Origin: Gigaspora margarita | Taxonomy: Eukaryota; Glomeromycota; Glomeromycetes; Diversisporales; Gigasporaceae | Reading direction: 5' to 3' | DNA length: 64,000 nucleotides | Assembly: GCA_009809945.1 (NCBI GenBank) | Contig: WTPW01000583.1 | Coordinates: 153,019 to 217,018 of the forward strand | In this document: one piece after another, positions 21,975-33,435 of the stretch | Layout of the letters: every line of letters begins with the position of its first letter | Position numbering within the stretch: the stretch's first letter is position 1 | Translations under genes and position numbers: made by a program | The notes under the pieces: generated by a model | What the model was told of the DNA's origin: nothing | Database searches by the model: none | What the model saw: only the letters and a program-made list of their open reading frames with translations

Positions 21975-22075
21975 TAGTGCTACTATAAATGTTAGGGTTA
22001 GGGTTAGGGTTAGAGGGCAAGGTTAGCAAAATATATAGTAAAATCGTTCAAGAAAAACTTTTTGTTAGTGCACTA
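21975..22075. mobile_element. Small element with TTAGGG core
   Basis: Short inverted ends TAGTGCTACTA and TTAGTGCACTA flank GTTAGGGTTAGGGTTAGGG. About 101 bp. The TTAGGG core followed by TTTTTGTTA is shared with the 47715, 52253 and 58640 elements. Confidence 0.45.
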
Positions 22076-22079
22076 AAGG

Positions 22080-23339
22080 TGGTTTCTTAATAAGTTTGGT
22101 GCCAGAATTTGAATGAACCTTATAAAGGCAAGAAAAGTACCTAGTGGTTTAAAGTGAAACCGGACTGCAAGTTTTGTATAATGCAGATGTGTCAGTTACT
22201 AAGAATCTATAAATGACCACAAAATAGAACATGGCTGTTCAATGGTCTAGGTCTAGTCAGACCCAGATTTGAGAAGACCTAGTGAGACTAATGTAGCATG
22301 TCGCATATGATTTACCTAGAGGAAATAGTATGAGATTAGACTATATAGAAAGTAGTATAATATGTATTTGGACAATTAGAGGGTTTAAATAGACAACTTC
22401 CGTAGTTGGGTTGTAGATATAGCAGATAGTGTAGAATCTTCAGGTGGACTACTTAAATTAGACACCAAAAGTGCACATGTGGCTAGTTGTATCCTCATTA
22501 CAAGTATAATATAATATGAAAGAATTCTAATAAAGTCTCAGCAGAACTACCAAAGATTAAAAAAAATAATAATACTTAATTTTTGACAAAATTTGCAAAA
22601 TTTACTATTTAAAAATGCAATGTTTAGTTATTTTCTACAAAAATTTCCTTTATTGGTTTCCTCTGACCTATTTATCAATAGCTCAAAGTTCTAGTAGATA
22701 ACTAACAATAAACGAGTGTTAATAATGATATTAAGTAAAATAACTCCTAAAGTTAAACATAATTTTTATTTGTATCTAAATTCAAGAGTAGTATAATTAA
22801 TGAGAATAACAAAAATATTGTTTATTAAGATGCTACTAATACTCAAATTTATCAAGCAAATAAAGATCTGATTAAGTTCGCTCTAGTCTACTAGTACAAG
22901 AAAAATAGTAAATTATAGGGGTGTTCCAAATTGAAACTGCTCAAGCATTACACCTTTATACCATTAGAGAGTATAGACAGAACTACATATATAGTGCTAG
23001 GATTTAACAAAATGAATGAATTTTTAATGAACAATTTTATGTTCTAATTTAAAGTATATATTTAAGTGCATATTTAATTTAAAGTGTATATTAAATATAT
23101 ATATATATTTTTAATTATATAAGATATAAATTGATTCAAAATATATAATCAAAAATTAATGATTAAAAAAATTTGATAATAATTAATAAATATATTTTTA
23201 TTAATATGCATTTACTAATTGAATATATCGATTTCTGATATAAATCAAGTAATTGTAGGTTTATCAATTTTTATTTTAAAATACAAATAATAAATACCAA
23301 TTAAAAGCTATATATCAATTCATATTTGTTAGTAAAATT
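22080..23339. other. No gene identified; possible decayed coding sequence
   Basis: The segment 22100-22500 is less AT-rich than its surroundings, but every frame has several stops and no motif could be assigned. The rest is AT-rich with TA-rich patches near 23090. Confidence 0.4.
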
Positions 23340-23648
23340 TACTAATAATTGTAGCAACAAATAGTATATGGTTAACATTTAATTGGCTTGTACTGAAAAT
23401 ATAGTTATAAATTCTATTATAAATTACTATAAAAATTTTTTATAAAATTTATGAGCTATGTAGTACACACAGCATGTGTTGAGTTGTTTTGTATTAAATT
23501 AACAGGTGTGATTTCTATTAGATTTACTGTAATATCTATGATTTTGATATGATTCAATATACAGGCTATTGCAATGACACTATATAGTGGTTAGTTTGTA
23601 TTAGAATTAACAGTTATAATTTCTATTATTAAAAATTTGTTATAAGAT
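23340..23648. repeat. Dispersed repeat family D, cluster 4
   Basis: Degenerate family D units (ACACAGCATGTG, TTGGCTTGTACTGAAAATAT, ATTTCTATTA) that meet the 3' end of LINE copy A. Confidence 0.5.
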
Positions 23649-26600
23649 TTACTTGAAATTGTAATGAATTAACAGTTGTAGTGATAAGAGGGCTAGATAA
23701 ATGTTAGAGATGTTTGCATGTATAATAAACTTGTAGTCAACTTGGAGGTTGAACAAATTATTTTGTTTAGACCAGAAGTAGCAGTTTTTCTTTTTTGGTG
23801 TTGTCCTACTTAGATCACAACCTAAACAGGGTTTGAGTTGTTTGGTAGTTGGGTCTGACAAAATATAATATCTTGCTAAAAGTAATGTTGTCTTGGAGTT
23901 GAAAACCTGCCCTATTTCTCTACTAGTGCTTATGATCCATCCTTTGGATTGAGAGAGTCCAGTCCGGTATAGTAAATGGGTTTGGAATGACAAATTCGGT
24001 ACTTGGGTTAATATATAATGAAATTGCGTTATGCACCCATTGTAACCATTTTGGTATACATCCTCTGGGAATTTTTTTGATATTATAGTGTAGTTCTGTT
24101 CAAGGTAGGAGTTTATTGCATTTGAAGTTGAGAATTGTTCTACGCAAAAGATAGAGTAAGTATTTAGTTTTTGTTTAAGCAGAGCATATTTTGGGTTTTT
24201 TGCAATGAATTTATTGATCGAAGTGCCTTTTAGTGGTCTTGGAAGGGACCATGTAAGGAGAGGCATGAGAATTGGACATGAATTGATAGTGCAGCAAAGA
24301 TGGCTTAACAGAGTGGATGTTGAGTTGGGTGAGAGGATATACTGCAGGTTCTGCAAGTATCAAGATGTTTGTTGCTATGGCATCTTGTAGTTGTTGAAGG
24401 CATAGTTTAAGGAATGAGTTTGAAAAATTTGGGTGATTAAGTTCTTTTAATAGGATGGCAGTAAGAGTTGATTGTTGGGCTTGCGAGACATTGGTGAGAG
24501 CATAAATATCAGAGCAAAACAAGAACGAGTTAGGGACCCTCTAGCTAATCTTGCTTTGTGTTTGACCAGGTTTAGGCATGACCTGTTTAGTGTATTTAAT
24601 TGGGATAGATTTAGATAGAAGGAGTAGAGTCAGTATTGCATACAAGGAATTATGTTATAGTTAATAATGTAGATGGTTTGTTTTTCAGTTATTTTTGAGA
24701 ATTGTAGTTTTTTTATATTGGTCGACATCTCAGTCATTATCAATTTCTGAACATATTTTTGTGATTTGTTAGTCGTGAACCAAGTGCCAAAGTATTTTAG
24801 TAGTTCATCTTTTCTTAGGGTCTTGATTTCGATATTGTCGAATTCTATAGAGGGGTCTCTTGTAGCTGTATTTGTTAATAAGAAGGATTTAGTAGGGTTA
24901 ACTCTGATGTTGTTGTATTTGTAAAATGTAGTGTCTGTGTTTAAAATTTGAGTGGGAGTGGTTTTGTCAGGGGCCACCCAAAGTGAATCGTCCATGTAAG
25001 CCATGACCAAGGTTTGGATAGTTTTTGGAGGGGTTGTAGGCAGTGTTTAAAATTCAAATTTGGTTTTATGTTCTCAAAAAGAATATTTTTAATTTCTTAA
25101 TGTTCTTAGTAAAATTTTAATGTTCTTTATATAGAAAAATTAAAATTTTTTTAATATTAAAAGAATTTTTTCAAATAGAGAACATATTTTAATAATTTAT
25201 GTTCTCAAAAATTGTATAATGTTTATTGAGAACACTAAGAACATTGAATTTTAAATACTGGTTGTAGGTATTGTGCCTGTGTATCCCCAGTAAAGTTTGT
25301 GTATAGTTGAGATTAATGGGTCATAATATATTTTTCAAAGGAAAGAGGAAAGGTTTCTCCTTGCTTGATTTCATTCAGGACCGCATATTTGTCTATGAGG
25401 CCATGGTCTGTGATGATGCGATTTTTCCTGTGAGAGAGAAAGTATATTAGAAGTTCGATAAGACTAGAGGGTATTTTTATTCTTTCAAAGGTTTTCTTTA
25501 GGGCTGGAATGTGGACCATGTTGAAAGCTTTCGACATGTTCTGGGCAAGGATCCAGATTTCCTTTTGGTTGGTAATTGCATCTTCAAGAATATGGTTTAG
25601 TTGTGCGATTGGTTGTAGTGTAGATTGGTGAGGAAGGTGACAAAGTTGTAAGGTAAGAGAATTTTATATCACACTAGTATTGTTGAGAGCCTTAAGTTTA
25701 GTATTTTTGTAAAAATTTTCTGTATATGGTCAATTAGCATGATGGGGCGTATGGTAGTAAGGTCGTAGTAATATCATTCTTTCTTAGGAATAGGCCATAT
25801 GTTGGACTTTAGCCATTGGTCTGGTACTATACCAAGTTTGAGGCAAGAATTGCAAATCATAAGGATGTGTGTGAGAGCCAAGATAGGTAGGTGTTTCAAG
25901 ACTTCATTAGAAATACTGTTGGGTCCTGTGGCTTTGTTGATTAGAGTAAGGTTAATAGTGTTTTGAAGCTTGGCTAGGGTGATGGTTAAAAGGGTTGAAC
26001 TGTAGATTTTATTGCTGATCTTATCTATAAGTTTGTAGACTTCTGCCCATTCTTCTTTGTAAGTAGGGTTTTGGGAGTTTCTCTTGTTCAGGATGTGAAG
26101 TGTGATCTGATATAGTCTTTTATTTTGTTCTTTTGTGTAAGGACTTCATCAAGTAATATGATCTTGTCAGTTCTGACAAGGTCTACACACCGACAGAATA
26201 TGCTATTGATCATTCGGCTTGTATTATTTTGCATATCCTGGCAACGGCAGTTAATAAAGAATTCAATCTTGCTATTTTGTTCTTGCTTGGCTTCTAAATT
26301 GCGCGCTAGCCAGATTGTTCATTTAGTATATTTTAACAGGTCAATTAGGGCTTGTTGTGGGTTGTCAACTTTGATTCGTGTAAGGATAGACAGTAATTTC
26401 TGAAATTGCAGCAATTTTTTATATGATTTGGTTTATGGCATCGAGTAGTAGAGTTTTGTTAATAGTAGCTTTCGTAATAGTTTGTTCATTTTTTGAATGC
26501 TAAATGGAGTTTCATCACTTTGAGCAAGAGGGAGTAGAAGGTTTCAGTAAGCTATAGATAAAGAAATATGTTTATTAATAATTCTTTTAAGTTCAGTGGC

Positions 26601-27599
26601 CCAGAAGTTCCATGCTTTGTTGAGCTGCATTAGTTCTTATAGTGTTTGTTGAGGCAGGTGTTTGCTGAAGAAGTCATTGGTAGCATTTGAGAAATTTTTC
26701 TAGCTTTCTTTAGTTATCTTTGCAAAATTTTTCTTTTCCTTTTTTGTTGTGGGGTTATTAGATAGGGATAGGTTAGTGTGCCAGACAGTGGATAGGATTT
26801 TGTAATTACTATCTGTAACATAAGCGGGGTCCGCTAAGCTAGGAAGTTCAAAATCAAGGAGAATATCTGTAGTATACCAAATGTCATTGATCTGACTACT
26901 GGTTAGAGGGCCTGTCCAGGTGGGTATTGATATATTATGGAAATCTACCAGGTTCATGGTGTTGGCAGTATTTAAATTATTAAATAGGTGAAATTTTTTG
27001 TCTTATATTTGGTTTGCATTGAAATCTCCCATTATTATAGCATTCTAGTTTCTATTTTTTGCTTCAAGGTACCACTTGAAGATCTTTTCTTGCATACTTT
27101 TGTTGAGTTCCAGGTGGTTGGAGGGGAGGTAAGTTGAGATTACTCTAATTCTATTTTTTGAGGAAAGAAAAAATCAATACAGATCACAGTGCCAGGCCAG
27201 GTTTGGATATTATGAATGTATAGTTGTAGTGGGTAGCATACCATGATTGCTGTATCTAAACTGGCCTCAAACTGTGTAGGGTTAGTAGGTGTGTAATTGG
27301 AGATATAAAAATAATAAAGTGGGTTAGTTAGAGTTAGTGTGCTGTATTCTTTAAGTTTTGATTCTGTAAGACTTATGATGTGCATATGTTTTCAGCGCAG
27401 TGTTCAATCCAGTTTTGTGCTTTAGTAGTAGAGAAAAGTCCTCTTATATTGTTTGGGTTGTGATATTAATTCCAGTTAGGAAGTCAAAATTGTGATTCAA
27501 AAAAGGATTATTGGTTTCATCAGTTTGAGGTGAGGGGTGGTTTGATGCTATGTGCTGGTTGTGAGATGGATGGTCTCTTTGTAGGGTGGACGTGCTCAT
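23649..27599 (-). pseudogene. LINE A endonuclease-reverse transcriptase ORF, inactive
   Basis: The reading begins at ATG 27599 (MSTSTLQRDHPSHNQ) and soon shifts frame. The endonuclease keeps IISLTESKLKE (catalytic Glu region, about 27340-27380) and IMGDFN (about 27016-27035). RT motif A reads NMSKAFNMV near 25515-25545, where copy B has DMSKAFD, so both Asp positions are Asn. Motif B is IKQGETF near 25360. Motif C is AYMDDSLW near 24985-25000, so the metal-binding Asp pair remains. The last frame (24356-23649) includes GWIISTS and PCLGCDL, the latter a possible metal-binding knuckle. Several frameshifts and stops plus the insertion at 25041-25260 make this a dead copy. When intact, such proteins nick the target and reverse-transcribe the element RNA there. 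Confidence 0.85.
25041..25260. mobile_element. hAT-type MITE, 220 bp
   Basis: Ends CAGTGTTTAAAATTCAA and TTGAATTTTAAATACTG, with GTTCTC/GAGAAC subterminal repeats. The octamer GTTGTAGG is exactly duplicated at 25033-25040 and 25261-25268. It interrupts the LINE A RT region and shares ends with the 1130-2302 element. Confidence 0.93.
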
Positions 27600-27625
27600 A
27601 GCAGTGGTGCATTGTATATTATCAT

Positions 27626-29337
27626 TAGTGTTCCTATAAACCTGAACTGAACTGAACTTAGGTCAAGTTCAGGTTCAGGTTCAGGTTCAGTATTGAACCT
27701 GAACCTGAACATTTTTTAAAACATGTTCAGGTTCAGGTTCAGTATTGAACTTTTAGAGCAGGTTCAGGTTCAGTTCAGGTTCAGTTCATAAGTTCATGAA
27801 GCATGTTCAGGTTCAGTCTAGTGTTCACATAAATTAGTGATTCTAGGTTTGGGTCCGGGTTTGGTCTGGTCCAGACCAGACTCAAACTCTAAATATTATT
27901 ATTTAAAACTTTATATTAAACTCAAAATCAATCATAAGTTTGGTCAGGCTGGTCAAATTTTGCAAACTAGTTTGATTCTGAATGAAAATATATGTTTTTT
28001 TGATACTGAACAAGTTTACTTAGAGTGAGAAGTATAAATCAGTTAGTAAAATTTAGAGAATCATAGCATTTTGTATAATTTTATTAATGAAATTATTAAA
28101 AATCGTATTTTGCATGTAATTTTACTAATTGATCATAACTTCTTGCACCAAGTAAACTTGTTTAGCACCAAAAAATACATAAAAATGGCATATTTTACTT
28201 TACTTTTATTAAAATTTGAAGAAAGAATGCTTAATTTTAGAAATTTTAATCAAAAATTCAAAATTAAGCATCTTTTCTTCAAATTTTAAGAAAAGCGAAA
28301 TAAATTTTACCAATATGATGTATGTTTTGGTGCTAAACAAGTTTACTTAGTGCAAGAAGTTAGGATCAATTAGTAAAATTTAGAGGATCATAGAAATTTG
28401 TATAATTTTATTAATAAAATTATACAAATTTCTATGATTCTCTAAATTTTACTAATTGATCCTAATTTCTTGCACTAAGTAAACTTGTTCAGCATCAAAA
28501 ACTACATCAAATCGGCATATTTTTTTTACTTTGCTTAAAATTTTAAGAAAAGATGCTTAATTTTGGAAATTTTCATCAAAAATACAAAATTAAGCATCTT
28601 TGACGCAAATTTTAAGGAAAATAAAATAAAATTGACCAATATGATGTATTTTTTGGTGCTATATAAGTTTACTTAGAGCAAGAAGTTATAATCAATTAGT
28701 AAAATTTAGAGTATCATAGAAATTTGTATAATTTTATTAATAAAATTATACAAATTTCTATTATTCTCTAAAATTTACTAATTGATCATAACTTCTTGCT
28801 CTAAGTAAACTTGTTTAGCACCAAAAAATACATCATATCGGTATAGATTATTTTATATTCCTTAAAATTTGCGTCAAATATGCTTAATTTTGAATTTTTG
28901 ATGAAACTTTCTAAAATTAAGCATCTTTTCTTCATATTTTAAGAAAAGTAAAATAAAATATGCCAATTTGATGTATTTTTTGGAGCTGAACAAGTTTGCT
29001 TAGCGCAAGAAATTATAATCAATTAGTAAAATTTCATGTAGAACAATATTTTTAATAATTTTATTAATAAATATATACAAAATGCTATGATTCTCTGAAT
29101 TTTACTAATTGATTCTAACTTTGTGATTTAGGTAAACATGTGCATATATTATGAACCTGAACATGTTTATGAACCTTGAACTGAACCTGAACTGAACTTT
29201 TTTTAAGTTCAGGTTCAGGTTCATGTTCAATAATTTTAAGTTCAGGTTCAGTTTAGTATTGAACTTTTAGAGCAGGTTCAGGTTCAGGTTCATTGAACCT
29301 GAACCTGAACCTCTATTGAACTGAACTGAACTTCAAA
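27626..29337. mobile_element. Palindrome-array element A with TTCAGG hexamer ends
   Basis: The left end TAGTGTTCCTATAAACCTG is followed by head-to-tail TTCAGG hexamers (27657-27800); the right end carries the inverted CCTGAA array (29142-29332). Between them (27840-29140) two long palindromes alternate. One runs from GGTGCTAAACAAGTTTACTT through TATAATTTTATTAATAAAAT and back to AAGTAAACTTGTT. The other is centred on TTTTGATGAAA-type loops flanked by AAGCATCTTTTCTTC arms. A second left-end-like motif near 27836 (TAGTGATTCTAGGTTTGGG) suggests nesting. The right terminus lacks the TAGTG end and meets the right inverted arm. No ORF. Confidence 0.8.
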
Positions 29338-29460
29338 ACTCTACTTTTAACCTATAAATTATCAAATTCTTACTAGCTGCCTTATTAATTCCTATTTCGC
29401 ACCTGTTTATTCATATCCATCACAAGGATCTGATCAACTCACCGACATTTACTGAATTTT

Positions 29461-29694
29461 ACAGGGGGGTCCCCAAAATTCCATGTTGGATCTAGGTAAG
29501 TGTTTAGCACAAGTTGTTAGCAGGTTCTATAGCAAAATTATTTGCTGGGCATTTTTTACTTAATTAATAGATATGATTTATTAGTAAAATTTTTTATGAT
29601 CTTGGGGCAAAAATTGATCAATTCTGATCTAGCTGACTATGATTCTGACGCACTCTGAAGTATTTTGACTCAGAATTTTGGGGGTCACCCCTGT
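29461..29694. mobile_element. CAGGGG-type inverted-repeat element, copy 3
   Basis: Ends ACAGGGGGGTCCCCAAAATT and AATTTTGGGGGTCACCCCTG. It occupies the position in the right arm that corresponds to copy 2, so it was present before the arms duplicated. Confidence 0.75.
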
Positions 29695-29999
29695 ATGAGT
29701 TGACAATTACCACATTTCACCAACGATTATTCACTGACAAATTTATTTCACTGAGCCTATTTCACCAAAGTTCATTTTACAGACAAAGTAATTTCAGTCA
29801 TTATCATTAGGGTCAGGTTAGAATTATTGTCAGCAAAATGAGCTTCAGTAAAATAGGCTGTCTTTAAAATGAACTTGTCAGTAAAATAATGAAGTAATAC
29901 GGATCATATCCTATCTTAATATTCAAAATGATGCCCAAACCTTGCATATATATGCAAAACACTTAATATTTAAGTCAGCTAACTTTATAAGAATTATTA

Positions 30000-30690
30000 T
30001 TTATCTGTTATGTTTACTTTGCGAATGTTTGATTAACTGAGATGCATTAGTGAGTTGCATGCTGTGTATCACCAAAATAGTAAGATTTGTAACTAATTTT
30101 TTTACAGTATCTCATGATAGAAACAATAATAATTCCAATACAAATTAACACAAGCTTACAGTAATTTATATAATACAGGTTAATGCAAACTCAATCCTAA
30201 TTATGCATGATGTGTTGAATAGGTTTACAGCAAAATTTTTTATAGTTATTCACAATGATTCCAATACAAGCTAACTCTTAACTTATGATATAATTCTAAT
30301 GCAACTAACTCACTCAACCACATAGAAAATAAAAAACAGTACCAATGCAAACCATCTCTAACTGATACCATGGCAGCTAAAATAGTATGTTTTTTAACAG
30401 GATTTTTACGGTAACTTATAACAGAAATCATAATAATTTTAATATGATAATTTCATTGCAAAGTAATTCAGCTTTAATCACATACTGTTGTTACCTAAAT
30501 AGCAGGTAGGCTTTGCAACAGAATTCTTTACAAAGAAACTAATAACTTCAATGTAAACTAATTCAAATATAACCTCATAGAAATCAAGGTAATTCTAATA
30601 CAAGCTAACTTAACTACATTGTAGTCACAAGAATAGCAGGTAAGGGTTACAGAATTTTCTTACATAACTTAGTAGAAATCATAAAAATTT
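30000..30690 (-). repeat. Dispersed repeat family D, cluster 5
   Basis: Inverted counterpart of 15950-16520, with units containing ACAGAATTCTTTAC, AGAAATCATAATAATTTTA and AATTCAGCTTTAATCACATA. Confidence 0.6.
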
Positions 30691-31090
30691 TAATGCAAGC
30701 TTACTCTAACTCTTGATGAAAATCATGACAATAAAAAATTCCAGTATCAGAGGCATGGACAAAAAACTAAAATATAGTGTTTAAATCCACTGAGTAAAGC
30801 GAGACCAAAATATAAAAATATAAGGCTAGCTTAAGACGGCTGAGTAAAGTAAGGCCAAAATGCTAGCTTAAAGCCACTAAGCAACAAGACCAAAACATAA
30901 AAATGCAAGGTTAGCTTAAAACAAGTCCATTATACATATGTTATACACTAAGAATAGTCGATTTTGGTATAAATGCTAATCTGATTTTTAAACATCAGCT
31001 TAGTCATTTTATTAAATTTAAGTCGACTATAAACAATCTTGGCTGTGCTATATGCTATTATGCCATCTACAAATCTAATTATATAGTTGG

Positions 31091-31550
31091 TTAATATTTG
31101 GCGGCGCAGCTGCTACATAATCTTGTGCTAGTTCTAAGTTTAAAAATGTAATTGAATTGTAATGATTATGCAAAGTATTATGTGAAATTGCAAATTGAAT
31201 ATTGTGTGAAATTTTATTTTATTATCATTAATAGTGTTATTTTTGTTATCTTAATTATTTATTTTTAGTTGAACACAATATTAAGATGGGTATCATCAGC
31301 ATCTCTAATAAAGTATTTTATTTATTTATTTTTTGTTATTTTATTATTGTATATTTAAAATTTTGTGGTTTATATATTAGCAAAGGTTATTATTATTGAG
31401 GGAAAAATGAGTAATTTATTTAGAGGATAAAAAGTTGTATTGTAATTGATATTTGTTGTTTTGGAACATGTGTTTATTGACTTTTAGGGTCACTTATTTG
31501 CGTGATTTGGTAATTCGATCTATAGTTAAGCAGTATATATTGATAATAAT
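31091..31550. other. Non-coding stretch beyond the right arm
   Basis: No gene seen. It opens with a short GC-rich patch (GGCGGCGCAGCTGC at about 31102-31115) that is unusual for the window, then AT-rich DNA. Confidence 0.5.
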
Positions 31551-31842
31551 AGCAGAGATCCTTTTTGATTTTTAACAGCTACCCTTTAGTGTTAGGTGCA
31601 TAGGGAGTGCATAAGAAGTATCTCAAATTTAACTTGGATTTACATAAGGAGAGCATCTTCTTGCATTGTGAACACAATGTAAAATTCTAACTATGTTATA
31701 TAATTTGAATTTTGACTTTGTATTCACAATGCAGGAAAAAGCTCTCCTTATGTAAATCCAGGTTAAACTTGATGCACTCCTGACGCACTCTCTATCACTT
31801 AGCACTAAAGGGCAGCTGTTAAAAATCAAAAAGACCTCTGCT
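31551..31842. mobile_element. Long-TIR palindromic element, 292 bp
   Basis: About 125 bp at each end are inverted copies: AGCAGAGATCCTTTTTGATT on the left and, inverted, AGCAGAGGTCTTTTTGATT on the right, continuing through AACAGCT, CCCTTTAGTG and GGATTTACATAAGGAGAGC. The loop is only about 40 bp. The small minus-strand frame inside is a by-product of the palindrome. Confidence 0.8.
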
Positions 31843-32569
31843 GTTAATTATATGATTTATGTAATTAATTCATAGTTTATCTTTTTTTATTATAATATAA
31901 ATAAAATACTATTTTGGCATTTTTTAAGGTAAAATTTAGAGTTTCTCTATATTGGAATGTTGTATTCTTAATTTATTGTCCATATTGTAATTATTAAAGG
32001 GTTATAAAGGTACTGTATACTGTTAAATAGTAATGTAATGTATATTGGATAATAATAGTCATTTTAATGGAGTTAGAATTAATGTATTCTCAAAAGAATG
32101 AGAGTTTAAGGTGAGCTTGTTATTATGAATGAATTTAGGGAAATTTAATAAAAGTATTTATGAATCTAATATGTTTAAAATTTATTTGTAATTGTGTGCT
32201 TTTTAACATAGGTACTTGCTATTTACTGATTGATTAAATTGTTTAGATATGTTAAGTATCATTGGCTAGTTCTTTTTAAATAATGTTGACTGTTTTAGCT
32301 TCGATACTATTATCTGGTAGCAATACTAATGCATATTTTCTGTTTTTTTTTTTTATTCTGGATATAACTGTATAAAATTGCCCATGTGCAAATCCATAGG
32401 TTCTTAGGTCTATGACAACATGATCTATTGTAAGTCCCTGACAACTGTTGAAAGCTGTTGAATTAAGCTAGGTGTAATAAGAATTGTTTAATTGTTTTCA
32501 GTTGTTTGTTTATAAACATTAGTTTGGTTGAAAGTAAAAATTTATTTTGGATATGAGATATGTTCTCAC
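31843..32569. other. Non-coding AT-rich stretch
   Basis: No gene, splice pattern or element ends recognized. Confidence 0.5.
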
Positions 32570-33433
32570 ATACTTTTTTCTGTCTATGTGTTGTTTAGAT
32601 CCACAATTGGTATCTGTTGACTAATTTTGATTAATTACAACTAATAGATTGCCTATTTTGAACAGAATTAATTTAGTTTTTTTTTCAGTATGAGGGTTTA
32701 ATCACTTAATCATATACTTTTCTCTGTCAATGGGTCATTTAGATCTATGTCAGTATCTGCAGAATGATTTTGACTAATTAAACCTAATGGGTTGCAAACT
32801 TCAGATCTATTTTGATCAGAAAGAATTAATATTACTATAATTTAGTTATTTTTTGTATATGAGTTAATTTGCTTATTTAATTCTATCTTTCTCTGTTAAT
32901 GTGTATTTAATTCATATTTAGTACCTGTAGACTAATTTTAACTAACTACATAACAGGTTGCCAACTTTAGATATATTTTAATCAGAAAGAATCGATATTA
33001 TTTAGTTATTTTGGTTTGCATGTTTAAATTCATTTATTTATATACTTTCTTTGTTATGGGTTGTTTAGATCTGTTCAGCATTTATAGACTGATTTTAAAT
33101 AAAATCTTTGTCAACTTCAGATCTATTTTGACCAGTAAGAATTAATATAATTTAGTTTTTTTGGTATATGGGTTTATTTGCTTATTTAATTATACTTTTC
33201 TCTGTTAATAAATTATTTGATCCATATTCAGTATTTGTATGATAGATTGATTTGACTAAATTCTCTATCAACATCAGATTTATTTGACCAAAAAGAATTA
33301 AAATGATAATAATTTTGGGTTTTTTATTATATATATATTTATGAATAGATTTAAATTTTCTTATTCAATTATGCCTTTTTCTATTAATAAGTTATTTAGA
33401 TCTATATTCAGCATCTATTGACTAATTTTTTTG
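32570..33433. repeat. Degenerate tandem array E, about 140-185 bp units
   Basis: About six units each contain CTTTTCTCTGTTAATGGGT, TTAGATCTATATTCAGTAT, ACTGATTTTGACTAATTA, CAACTTCAGATCTATTTTGA and AGAAAGAATTAATAT. Single units recur at 34400-34600, 35650-35960 and 41400-41560. The array is interrupted by the element at 33436. Confidence 0.75.
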
Positions 33434-33435
33434 TA

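Larger units (their letters stand above)
23649..27625 (-). mobile_element. LINE copy A, truncated at both ends
   Basis: A non-LTR retrotransposon remnant on the minus strand, with coding order endonuclease then reverse transcriptase. The 5' end meets a palindrome-array element at about 27626 and ORF1 is missing. The 3' end stops after a PCLGC-containing segment, before the RNase H region present in copy B. A 220-bp hAT-like element lies inside the RT region. Confidence 0.85.
29338..31090 (-). repeat. Right arm of the long inverted repeat (about 1.75 kb)
   Basis: Inverted match to 15497-17490, with the inner end at about 29338 and the outer end at about 31090. It lacks the 249-bp mariner-like element of the left arm. 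It contains the third CAGGGG element and a mirrored family D cluster. CpG sites seen in the left arm are often CA, TG or TA here. Confidence 0.8.

Noticed and set aside
21985-22015. Telomere or chromosome end
   Set aside because: Only three TTAGGG units, internal to the window and inside a small element.
22100-22500. Copia-like polyprotein remnant
   Set aside because: The segment is less AT-rich, but every frame has several stops and no catalytic motif could be named.
24205-24390. Plus-strand frame of 61 codons
   Set aside because: Antisense shadow of LINE A.
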